Shown piece by piece: positions 22,058 to 31,645 of a DNA stretch of 64,000 nt; the stretch's first letter is position 1, and the number at the start of each line of letters is the position of its first letter. The stretch comes from Bolinopsis microptera (lineage: Eukaryota > Ctenophora > Tentaculata > Lobata > Bolinopsidae). A model generated the notes under the pieces. It was given only the letters and a program-made list of their open reading frames with translations, was not told where the DNA came from and made no database searches. Both the position numbers and the translations under genes were made by a program. The DNA is taken from the NCBI RefSeq assembly GCF_026151205.1, contig NC_087074.1, forward strand, positions 12,691,182-12,755,181, given 5' to 3'.

Positions 22058-23043
22058 TTGTATTCTGCGTATCAGACTACCGATAATCATGTAAGTACGT
22101 TTCTGGATAACAAGAAAGATATGGAGGAGTTGAAGAGCGATCTTATCCGATCGCAAAGTACTGTTATCAAGCTGCAGGCTGAACTTCTGGAAACTAAATC
22201 GAAGCAGTTGGAATCCATGCACTTCACCGTCAAGACCGCCGTTCAAGACACTGTCCAAGCTGAGATGAAGTCATACAGTCAAGCTGTGACTAAAAATGCA
22301 CCTGTGCTTGCAGAAGAGAATTTTAAAAAGGTTGTACAGAATGGTGTATCGGAAGAGGATCGCAGTAGGAATGTGCTCATCTTTGGTTTGAAGGAGACTG
22401 ATGAAGAGGAACTGTGCAATAAAGTTACCGTGATTTTTCAGCAGATTGAAGAAAAACCACGTTTTGAAGCTATCTGGGTTGGGAGAAAATCAGCCAACAA
22501 GACTAGACCAGTCAAAGTTTCGCTAGATAATTCTAACTTACCGTTCATCAGATATTAGTAAATGCCAAAAAGCTGAGACTGTGTGAAGATCATAAGACTG
22601 TTTTCATCTCTCCAGATCGATCACCTGAAGATCGAGTTATCCATCAGCGGTTGGTCTTGGAAATGAAACAGATAGCCAAAGCAGGCATGGCTCCACCGTG
22701 TAGGTTCGGGTGGGTGCGCACCCACCCAAAGGGTGTTGCACCCACCCAAACGATTTGAAAATGTTCACACAAAAATTGTCAAATTTTGTATTTAAAACTA
22801 AGGGTCAATTGACTTCTGTAATCAATTGAGACTGTTTTGGAGATATTAAAATATGTTTAGGAGAGTAAAATTCCAAAATTTTCCAGGGGGCTTCACCCCC
22901 CCCCCCCCCCCCACCGTGCGCCAAGCTGCACCCACCCAAAGATTTTGAGCTGGAGCCATGCCTGAGCCAAAGAAGACACAAAAAAACATTATTATATCAG
23001 AAGTGGTAATATTTGTAGTGAGGACAAGATGTTAGAGAGTGAT
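22058..23043 (+). mobile_element. LINE ORF1 fragment, split by a MITE
   Basis: A coiled-coil start (DMEELKSDLIRSQSTVIKLQ) is followed by an RRM-like ORF1 domain: RSRNVLIFGLKETDEEEL, KTRPVKVSLD, and after a one-base frame shift near 22540 LVNAKKLRLCEDHKTVFISP and DRSPEDRVIHQRLVLEMKQI. This is the ORF1 type of L1-, CR1- and I-like LINEs. At 22682 a MITE interrupts it; removing that insertion and one target copy restores the frame, giving AKEDTKKHYYIRSGNICSED and a stop. The reading frame ends at about 23049. Confidence 0.75.
22682..22964. mobile_element. hAT-like MITE inside LINE ORF1, 8-bp target duplication
   Basis: 283 bp with inverted ends CAGGCATGGCTCCA and TGGAGCCATGCCTG, flanked by perfect copies of AGCCAAAG (22674-22681 and 22965-22972). 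Near the left end is the perfect 20-bp palindrome GGGTGGGTGCGCACCCACCC. A run of C residues lies near 22900. Non-coding. It is younger than the LINE it entered. Confidence 0.9.
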
Positions 23044-23109
23044 ACATAATAATGAGTGATATACGTCCATAAGTTTTTAATTTTGATTGTTGATATAAGC
23101 GTGATAAAA

Positions 23110-23510
23110 ATAATTTATTTCATTTGTATTGGACGGGACATACACAAAGATGCTACGTATGGTGCTGGGTATCTCATGGAAGGACAAGGTCAGCAATATA
23201 ACTTTGTATGGTAGTCTACCAAGGCTGTCAAACAAGTTACGAAGCAGGAGACTAAAAATGGCGGGACACTGCATCAGACATCCTGAGCTACTTGCCAGTG
23301 ATTTAGTCTTATGGAAACCTATGCATTGTAGAGCACAGCAAGGCCGACCAAGACAAAGCTACTTGTCTATGTTACTGAAGGAAATTGGGACAAACTCAAA
23401 AGAGGAACTGTGAACTCTGATGCGGGACAGGGATATATGGAGGGGGTTATCTGGCGTAGATCGGACTTAGTTCCGACAAAGTAGTAGTATTTCATTTCAT
23501 TTCATTGAGA
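23110..23510 (+). mobile_element. LINE C-terminal fragment with ATTTC tail
   Basis: Encodes a typical LINE C-terminus: MLRMVLGISWKDKVSN, RSRRLKMAGHCIRHPELLAS, GRPRQSYLSMLLKEIG and a DRDIWRGLSG-like end. It is followed by three ATTTC units. With the ORF1 fragment just upstream it may be one LINE that lost its middle. A stop interrupts it after KEEL at 23411. Confidence 0.7.
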
Positions 23511-24419
23511 AAAGACAATTTTTTTTTTTGAGAAAAGACAATTTTATTATTTATCACCAATTCAATACATAATCAATAAATATATATCCGAATAAATTTG
23601 ATTCAAAATTAAATGATACAAGTATGCTAGCAGCTAGCGCGCTTATATTTGACAAATATTCACGCTGTTAAAATGGGTTTTACCACATTAATAACCTGCA
23701 TAGTTGAAAAGTTGATTGATGTAGTTTCGATAAACAGGCGTCGTTCAACTCCACTCATTTCGTTTCAAGCTGGAATGTAGTATTGTTTAGTGTAGGTTTG
23801 TTCATGTACCTCTCATCATCAAAAGGTTTCAACTTATACAGCATCGATAACATCATCTAACAAAGCTTTTTGAACAGCTTAAGATTCAGTTAAAATTACA
23901 TTATTCAGATACATTTTGTGAAATGAAACATTGTCAGCCTGTATTTAATTAATTATAATAATTATGGTAATTTAGCTAAAAATCAAACCATTTGAGTTTT
24001 CATTGTTATCAAAATAATGTCGATCTAAATTCGTCTTAATCTGCATGGATGTGAGCGGATCGAAGTCTTTTAACCACACAAGCTTCTTTCATCAAGAAGA
24101 TTCTTGAAGTGATTCGCATGTACACAGAGTCTTAGCTGTCTTAGCTAGTTCTGGGTCCATAAACATGTCACCTTCTTTCTAATGGTGATTGTCAAGTTTG
24201 TTTAGCATCATAATTCAGAATTGCAGAAATTATTTGAATCTACTAGAGATGAAATGGCTTAAATAACAAGCAATAGATGTAACTAAACAATACATATAGT
24301 AGTTTGACTACTTCTTTGAAACAATCAAAGAATGGGGGAGCCGGAGCTAAGGGAATGATTGCTCAAAACGAATGATATCTTCATGAATTCAATGCAGCAT
24401 CTATACATTTATTCGAAAT
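23511..24419. other. AT-rich DNA without recognised genes
   Basis: No coding or structured feature that I can support. Confidence 0.5.
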
Positions 24420-24840
24420 TAGTGATGGATGAGGGGGTTTAAGTCAGGCATTCCTGACATTTACTCTACTACTATTTTTAAATTAAAAATCATGTTAAGA
24501 AGATAGCAGCAACTAATCTATATTATTTACAGTGCTCTATTTTATGTGTACTGAAGAGTGCCTTTACAATATTCCACTTTGTGGTGTAGATTTCCTCCAT
24601 ATCCAACAGGCAACACTGAATGAGTGATGGATGAGGGGGTTTAAGTCAGGTGTTCCTGACATGTATTCAAAATTGCATTGAGAAGATAGCAGTAACTAAT
24701 CTATATTATTTACAGTGCTCTATTTATGTACTGAAGGGTACCTTTACAATACTTCAGTTTGTGGTAGGGTTCCTCCACATCCAACAGGTAACACGGAAGG
24801 AGTGATGGTTGAGGGGGTTTAAGTCAGGCATTCCTGTCAA
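24420..24840. repeat. Tandem repeat, about 180-200 bp unit, 2.2 copies
   Basis: The block GTGATGGATGAGGGGGTTTA followed by AGTCAGGCATTCCTGAC occurs at about 24422, 24624 and 24803. The sequence between the first two copies is closely matched between the second and third. The unit lengths differ (about 201 and 180 bp), so small indels have occurred. Confidence 0.85.
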
Positions 24841-25850
24841 AAGATCTATAATTAATCTTGTAAGGGTACCATACAGTAGACATTTTATTGTTGATTGTGA
24901 ACCAAAAGTTAATTCATACCCACAATCGATAAATTATAAATCCAAATAGCCATATAAGCAATGCAATACTAAATTGGTGAAATTGTATTAACAAAAGGTA
25001 ATCAGACAAGTATAGTAAAGGTATCTCAACAATATAACATTGAAGTATTAGAAATGGCACTATACTATTATAAAACACTTTACTGTGCTGTTTTAAACAA
25101 TATTATATGAAATTAAGCCAGAGAAGGCATGAACTTCAGAAAAGGACAAAACACTACCGGTACAAAAACTTAAATGAGTTTCAGGGAAGGGTTACTAAAA
25201 TTTTACGGTAGCGCTCGATTTTATTCAAAAAATTTCAAAGTGCTCAGCACCACGAAAAATATAATTTTTTCTTCCGCTTTCAAAACTTGTTTTTACGCTA
25301 ACAAACTATCAAATAGTATTATTGAACAGTATTAAAACACTTTTTGGGCAAAAATATTTCATTGTGGGTGTGTAAAGAGCCGAAAAAATTTAGCGCGCAA
25401 AAAAACATTTTTTTGGGAGGTTTTTTAAAATTTTGACCAGGTAAACTCTTGTGTATGCCTATTATATTGGTATTAACTAGTGCGGCAAATAAAAATGTAC
25501 AAGAACCCAAAATATCTAAGCTTTTCGATTGAATTAACTTGTCGAAATTTCTAAAAAACCTCAAAAAAATTGAAAATGGCGATTTTTGGGGCCAAAAATC
25601 GGTTTTTTCAAAATAAAAACAGGGTAACCCCATTTTAAACACTTTTAACCACTTTTAATCGATTCTACGGTCAAAAATACGTCTTTTAAGATGGGTCTGG
25701 TGATTTTAGTGTATCTAGCAGACAAAGCCCGTAAGAGCCTCTACTAAATGTAGAAACAAGAAAGGTAAGTATAATTACAAATTACAAGTTACATAATTAT
25801 ACAGCAAGTTTGCATACTATTTTTGACTGAAAATGTCAATTCTTTGTAAT
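24841..25850. other. AT-rich DNA without recognised genes
   Basis: Minus-strand ORFs here are lysine/phenylalanine-rich readings of AT-rich sequence. The block near 25724-25745 (inverse of GAGGCTCTTACGGGC) recurs at about 16797. Confidence 0.5.
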
Positions 25851-26064
25851 GTTCGCAACTAGAACTCTGCTTAAATTTCGAGCGATGTATAAAAAAACAT
25901 TATTAGTTGATGTGCGGCACGGCCCAGTAGTGTATTGCGCTTCAAATATTATTTCTTCTCCAATTAATTTATCAAACCTGCTGAACAATTGGGAATGGGT
26001 TATAATTGTATCACGTGGTGACCCCCACGGTCGTTTCACTATAGTGTATAGTCGTTTCACTGTA

Positions 26065-26130
26065 GCGTCTTCGACGCTACAGGGGGAGCCGCGCACTTCG
26101 TGCGCGGCGGGTCATACAACGTATGACAAG
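26065..26130. repeat. Three adjacent perfect hairpins with 3-nt loops
   Basis: In 66 bp: GTAGCGTC-TTC-GACGCTAC, then CCGCGCAC-TTC-GTGCGCGG, then GTCATAC-AAC-GTATGAC. All three stems are perfect. No gene explains them. Confidence 0.9.
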
Positions 26131-26219
26131 GTTAGTTAATTAGGAAAACAAATTTAAAATCAAGTAATGCAGTATTACGTAAACTTTACCATTTACGAAC
26201 GAAAAGTATTTTGTACTTA

Positions 26220-26345
26220 ATTTGTAGCGCGATGCACTACTGGGTCGCGCCGCGCATCAAATAATTCTTCTCGCAGATCAAATAATTCTTCTCGCAGATC
26301 GGCGAGATGCGAAGGATTGACATCGTGAATCAAGTACTTAATTAA
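26220..26345. repeat. Diverged relative of the GC-rich dispersed repeat
   Basis: Contains GCGCGATGCACTACTGGGTCG, a tandem CTTCTCGCAGATC pair, and ends in GATTGACATCG near 26322, matching parts of the 125-bp repeat in inverted order. Confidence 0.5.
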
Positions 26346-26782
26346 AATATTTAATACGTGAAATAATTTTGAAAAAACCAACAAGCTTAGTGACGTACGC
26401 ATTTATATTATAGTTTATTTTTATTACCGCGCGGTAATTTTTGGACAATAAAATTTATTTGAATATATTTTATAACACAATTTTGCCAAACATCGCCAGT
26501 TACGTCAGCTAGGTTATTATTTAATTGTTTTTTCTTTTACGGATGATAGGAGTGAAAAAAAGTACGCGTAAAATTAAAAAATTGAAAGTAAAGTGGAGGA
26601 TGTCACCAATCCGACGCGCCGCGCGCATTACATTATCATGCTTGCTTACCTCGCACAGCAAGTTCAACACCAAAGTTAAAGCCCATTACAACTTCTAAAA
26701 ATGCGAACCTCAATTTTAGAGATACGAAGAGGACCGACTCAAAACTGTCACGATTTGTTTTTCAACAGTTTCATTGTTTACC

Positions 26783-26896
26783 TTGTGGCGCGATGCGTTA
26801 CTGTGCCGCGCCGCGCACTTAATAAGGCTTCTCTGGCTAGATCGGCGAGATGCGCTACTGTGCCGCGCCGAGCTGCCATGAATTGACATCGTCAAT
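26783..26896 (-). repeat. Dispersed GC-rich 125-bp repeat, copy B
   Basis: Inverted copy of the unit at 16342. It contains GCGATGCGTTACTGTGCCGCG and, 70 bp on, GATGCGCTACTGTGCCGCG, then ends in ATTGACATCGTCAAT. Confidence 0.75.
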
Positions 26897-26924
26897 TAAT
26901 TGTATACCTCGACATTTTTTCCCT

Positions 26925-27070
26925 TTAAACAGTCCACCAGAAGCCTTTCTTCATTTGCTCCAAGATTATGGAACAACTTTCCTCAAGAAATCAGGAAATG
27001 TGTAAACATCAAGGACTTTAAGGGAAAACTAAAAGCTCATCATTTCAGAATGTCCTTTGATATTTACTGA
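26925..27070 (+). mobile_element. LINE C-terminal end (CR1/L2-like)
   Basis: Encodes SSFAPRLWNNFPQEIRKCVN and FKGKLKAHHFRMSFDIY before a stop, the usual end of CR1- and L2-like ORF2 proteins. The 5' part is missing. Confidence 0.7.
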
Positions 27071-27634
27071 GTAAATAATATATTACTAGAAACTTTTAAA
27101 AATCTTCATTCTTTAGTAGGTAAACTTTTCTCTTTCTTCAATTATTGTGGGCTTCTAATTTTTCAGGATTTTCGGGCAACATTCGAGATATTATTCTTTT
27201 TCGTGTTTCACTGTGGCTGCCAACTTAATTGTAGTGTAGGTCAGAAAAGGAGGCTCTATCCCGGGACACCAAAATTTTTTGGGTTGGCACCCAGGAGAAA
27301 GCTGCCATATTCTTTGTATTTTGTCTCAAGTATTTTAGCATCTTCCTCCACTCTGTTTTTTGTTTCACCGTCTCTACTCGTATGTTGCCTAGATAATTTG
27401 ACATGCCTGTATTGGATTTTCACATTTAAACTGTTTGATTGATGTTTAATTAATTTGTAGTATGACAGTAAGGTATATAAGAAGTTATTTAATTTTGCTT
27501 GGGCTATTATATTGACTATTGAGGTTTAATGATGATATGGAATTTGAATTCTATATAAATTTACACTATGTGGTTGGGGCATTTTGCATAGTAAATATGG
27601 TTACTACTCCTATATATCATATTATTCGATTGGT

Positions 27635-27811
27635 ATTCGATTTCTGATTATTTCTCTAGGAATATGATTATTATATCTCAATTTGGCTTTAGGTAGGGTG
27701 CCCCGCTAAAAGAACTGGATTCTTCCAGGAAGCATCCCGTGCACAGACCTTGGTCTACATATATATTAAATTATTAACCATTCATTCTGTATGTGCACGA
27801 AAATTTATTTC
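27635..27811. repeat. 177-bp direct repeat, left copy
   Basis: Matches 28453-28628 with about five differences. It immediately precedes a LINE-tail-like segment that ends in TAATC repeats. Confidence 0.9.
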
Positions 27812-28452
27812 AAAAACTGTAACATCACTTACTGTCAAGTTCTACAGTAAGCTTCTTTTTTTAAATAATTTTGTATTGTATTCAGATTGTTTGTATATTT
27901 GGAGATTTAGATTTAAATATTTAGCCCTTTGGCTAGAGAATACTTTCTTGAATATTTTCGATAGTTTTTAATATTGGTAATATTAATGAATTGTAGTTTT
28001 TAATATTGGTAATATTAATGAATTGTAATTGATTGATATGTAACATTTAAGCCCGTGGCCAGTTTTCAAAAAAAATATTTGGAGTGACTGTATCACCCAG
28101 TTTTAACATTTGATAATTGTACAGTTTATTGACGACACATTGACTGAATGTTATTTTATATTCTAATTTATATTCTAGATATTTTATTTATTTTACAACA
28201 GACGACAACTTCCTGTTTTTTCTTCTATATTAGTTACTCATATCTCTTGTACAGACTTTTTTACAAGGACATAAACTTTTTTATATGTAAATAAATTATG
28301 ACAATTATGTTATTTATAGAATTTGTTTGTTTTTTATTGACGAAGGCTGTGAAATGTTCACAGTTCTGATAATGAGGAAGTCAGAAAGAATGTTTAAAAC
28401 TAGTGATGATGTTTATGTCATTATTCTTAATCTAATCTAATCTAATCTAATC
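27812..28452 (+). mobile_element. LINE 3'-tail-like segment ending in TAATC repeats
   Basis: A 640-bp AT-rich segment with a 32-bp internal tandem duplication near 27965-28025. It ends in about five TAATC units at 28428-28452. The two halves of a 177-bp direct repeat flank it exactly, so it looks like an insertion with an unusually long target duplication. It encodes nothing I recognise; the retrotransposon assignment rests on the terminal microsatellite. Confidence 0.5.
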
Positions 28453-28628
28453 ATTCGATTTCTGATTATTTCTTAGGAATATGATTATTATATCTCAATT
28501 TGGCTTTAGGTAGGGTGCCCTGCTAAAAGAACTGGATTCTTCCAGGAAGCATCCCGTGCACAGACCTTGGTCTACATGTATATTAAATTATTAACCATTC
28601 ATTCTGTATGTGCACGAAAATTTGTTTC
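28453..28628. repeat. 177-bp direct repeat, right copy
   Basis: Second copy of the 27635-27811 sequence, beginning directly after the last TAATC unit. Confidence 0.9.
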
Positions 28629-29530
28629 ATTCATATAGATTTTTATAGAAAATTTAATATTTTAGGAATTTTCATCTTTATTATCTTGTATATTATCATT
28701 TTGTTAGTCTGATGAGTCTCACACATAGATCTCTTGTGGTCATCATCTATTTTTCTTATGTTTTGTTAGAAAACCTGCTAACCTTTCTTGGATATCTTCT
28801 TGTTAGGTGAATCTGCCTTATTTAGTCAGGATTTAACTTGCAGTTATTAACTTCCGTTTTTACCACCGTCCAAGGCGAGATGCACGATCTCTACTGTCAA
28901 TTAGGTATCAGTGATAGCAGGATTAATGAACGAATAGTGTGACATTGGGTTCTCAACCATGGAAATTTAAAAGTCCCTTCATGTTGTTCTTTCTTGCTCC
29001 ATGTGCTAGTTAGGGGTCTGAGGTATCCGAAAGATCATGTTTTGAGTACCCAAAGTGTTCTTGGTGCCAGGAATGAGGTTATTAAAGTGGCGAAAATGAC
29101 CGATTTTGGACTATTTATGAGCTTTTTTGCCCATTTTCATGAGACAAAGAATCAGGAAAGCTGCTCTAGATGATTGAAATGGTTGATACCAATGAGAATA
29201 CACCCAACACACATAAATATTCGTGATATATGTGATTTTAATGAGAAAAATATGATCTCAGGGCCCATTTTATACCAAAATATGCCAAAACCACTCGCAC
29301 TTGTCAAAGCTTCCTCATTTTAGACACATTTAATGATTATTATGGTATCTAACTTATGGTGAATCTGATAGGAGTATGTCTTAGCTTCATTTTAAGCCAT
29401 CAATGAGTATGCTGGTGTGTATGAAAGTACTTTAATCCTCCCGTCCATTGATATAGTCTGGGCCATGCAAGCGCGTGTTACAAGCATGAATTTTCTCCCT
29501 CAGTATCTATCTAAAGCTTTTAAAGACATG
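28629..29530. other. Intergenic DNA
   Basis: No gene, repeat or structure that I can support. Confidence 0.45.
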
Positions 29531-30180
29531 ATTTGAATGCTATCCTACTCAGCACAAGTTCTACTGTCCACTGTGCAGCTGCTCTTACAGGGAAACCCTG
29601 CAGGAGCTTTCCTCTAATGACCAACTATCATGGTCTATCTTAAGAGATGATAGTGATAACAGCATCACTGCCTTCCGCTCTGTAGCACAAATTGCTATTG
29701 ACAAACTATCATAAAGATGATTATTCTCCTTGTGACATTTCTTCTCCTTCAGCCTCTACCACTCACTAGTCACTCTACTGCCTCATCTTCTGGATGTCAT
29801 TATCTTTAGTTTAGTTAAGGATTCTCAACACCCACTTTCAAGTCGAGTACTCTCGACCCACTTAGTCCACATACCTTGCAAACTTACAGTACGGTATTTG
29901 TAATGGTCTAAGTTCCTAATACTCGCCAAAGATGGTCCCACTATACTAGTCAATCGTAGGAGGAGAGAAAGCTTAACAACAAATTAGATGGCTGCATTTT
30001 GTTTTGATTTTTTAGGTCTTAGTATTTATCCCCATTGTTTTAATGTTTTAAGAGAACTCTCCTTAAATTATTTTAATGCAGTCACTCAGATAAGTTTATA
30101 CCAGGACACTTCAACAAAGACACATACTCTGCCCACAATAAGGGGCCATAATTGTTTCAATTATGTAACTGTATAGAATT
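29531..30180 (+). mobile_element. Probable LINE 3' end
   Basis: A short open stretch (29553-29714) encodes CPLCSCSYRETLQELSSNDQ, then TAFRSVAQIAIDKLS and a stop, resembling the cysteine-containing tail of a LINE ORF2. It is followed by AT-rich 3' sequence and a TTA-rich end. The assignment is tentative. Confidence 0.4.
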
Positions 30181-30499
30181 ATTATTATTAAGGGTTAAAT
30201 TTAAATTATTTAACCTTTTGGTGCTGTATAAAAATAACATTAATTTATTATTATAATTATTATGAAGTATTGGCACTACGTACATTTTCAATCATGAGCG
30301 TGCGGTTTTGGGAATTCCCCGTTATTGGCATTGCAGTGTTCACGGCCTGTACTGAGCGAACGACCGAAATTTCTCCAAAAAAATTATTATACTTCTGAAA
30401 TTGTTGGGTTGGAATCGGTGCGATAGATGGTCACTGAACTTCCTGTGAGGTCATTTGGGTTAGCCAATTTTGGTGGATATCCCCTTAAGCCCCCATTCT

Positions 30500-30857
30500 T
30501 TTTATCTACAATCTAACTTAGTTGTCTTTCTCTCACACTGCTCCTAAAATCTGGAATACACTTCCCTACTCACTACGCTCCATCTCTCGACTAGATGTTT
30601 TCAAGAAGGCTCTCAAGACCCATCTATTTCATCAAGCCTATCCTGTATGTGCGAACAGTATTTTTGGTGATTCAGTAGTCATGGACGCAGGACTTTAAGA
30701 TCAATCTACAATTTATAAATTTGAATTTTTGATTAGAAAAGGGACTACTAAGGTAAATTTATCTGCACCGCTTTGTTGGCCAGTATCAACTCCATTTTTT
30801 GGACTTTGGTCGCTTATACGGCCTAAGCGGTATACAAATAAAGCGTTATTATTATTA
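30500..30857 (+). mobile_element. CR1-like LINE 3' end with TTA tail
   Basis: Encodes a CR1-type C-terminus (LWNTLPYSLR-like sequence, then FKKALKTHLFHQAYP). It is followed by untranslated sequence containing AATAAAGCG and then a TTA microsatellite. The TTA tail is split: four units at 30846-30857 and six more at 35983-36000, on either side of the R4/Dong-like LINE, which therefore inserted into it. Confidence 0.75.
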
Positions 30858-31010
30858 TAAAGGGTCTCAATAAGAGGTCTCGACTGCCTAGGCGTCAGAC
30901 CTTGGCAGTCGGTAGTTTTCCTCTGGCCCGGGATCAGCTGACCCTAGGGACCAGAGGATAAAGGTGTAGAAACTATATGTATCTACAAAACTTTCAAGGT
31001 TGTTTTTACA

Positions 31011-31555
31011 AGAGACAGGGCTTGCTGCGCAAGGGAAGAAAAGCGGGAGAAACACACACAAATTATACAAATAAATATTATAAAACATAGCAAAAAGAAA
31101 TTCAAACAATCCTACACTACTACAAATGTTTATTACATACTACAATGTGATACATTCAATAATTATATGCTGTATAGACAAGAAACAGGGCTTGCAGGGC
31201 AAGAGATGGATCAAAGGGACTAGTCACAGAGTGTAATATACAGTGATTCAGCAAGAACCCATTGCTGAATCTGGCACACAAAATACCACAATCAATACAA
31301 AAATATACAATATTATATCAAACAATATGTTTATACAAGAATCAGGGCTTGCAGAGCAAGAGAAGAAAAATAATAGAAAACTACCATCAACTGTATATAC
31401 CGTAGTCCATCAGATAGGTAATCATTACTAATACACAAATCAGCAGGGCTAACAACAATATAAAATCCATAATAAATACTCAATCTACCCAATATACGAG
31501 TTAAAAATTGTATAAACAAGAGACAGGGCTTGCATAGCAAGGGAAGAAAAATAAG
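31011..31555 (-). repeat. Four related hairpins in the LINE 3' region
   Basis: The motif CAGGGCTTGC-N3-GCAAG (plus-strand view, followed by AGAAGA-like purines) occurs at about 31016, 31186, 31343 and 31524, spaced 157-181 bp apart. Each forms a CTTGC/GCAAG stem. They may be recognition signals for the reverse transcriptase or remains of tandem duplication. Confidence 0.8.
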
Positions 31556-31645
31556 AGGACCAGGTAAAAAGTGTTTATTAGAGTACCCAGTGAAAATTAA
31601 ACTTAAAAAAAAGAGTATTTACAGTGTATTATACACTCAAATATA

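Noticed and set aside
22682-22964. tRNA-like B-box (GGTTCGGGTGG) suggesting a SINE
   Set aside because: No matching A-box or cloverleaf; the CAG ends and 8-bp duplication show a hAT-like MITE.
25319-25642. Minus-strand ORF of 107 codons
   Set aside because: Phe/Lys-rich reading of AT-rich sequence without domain, splice or start support.
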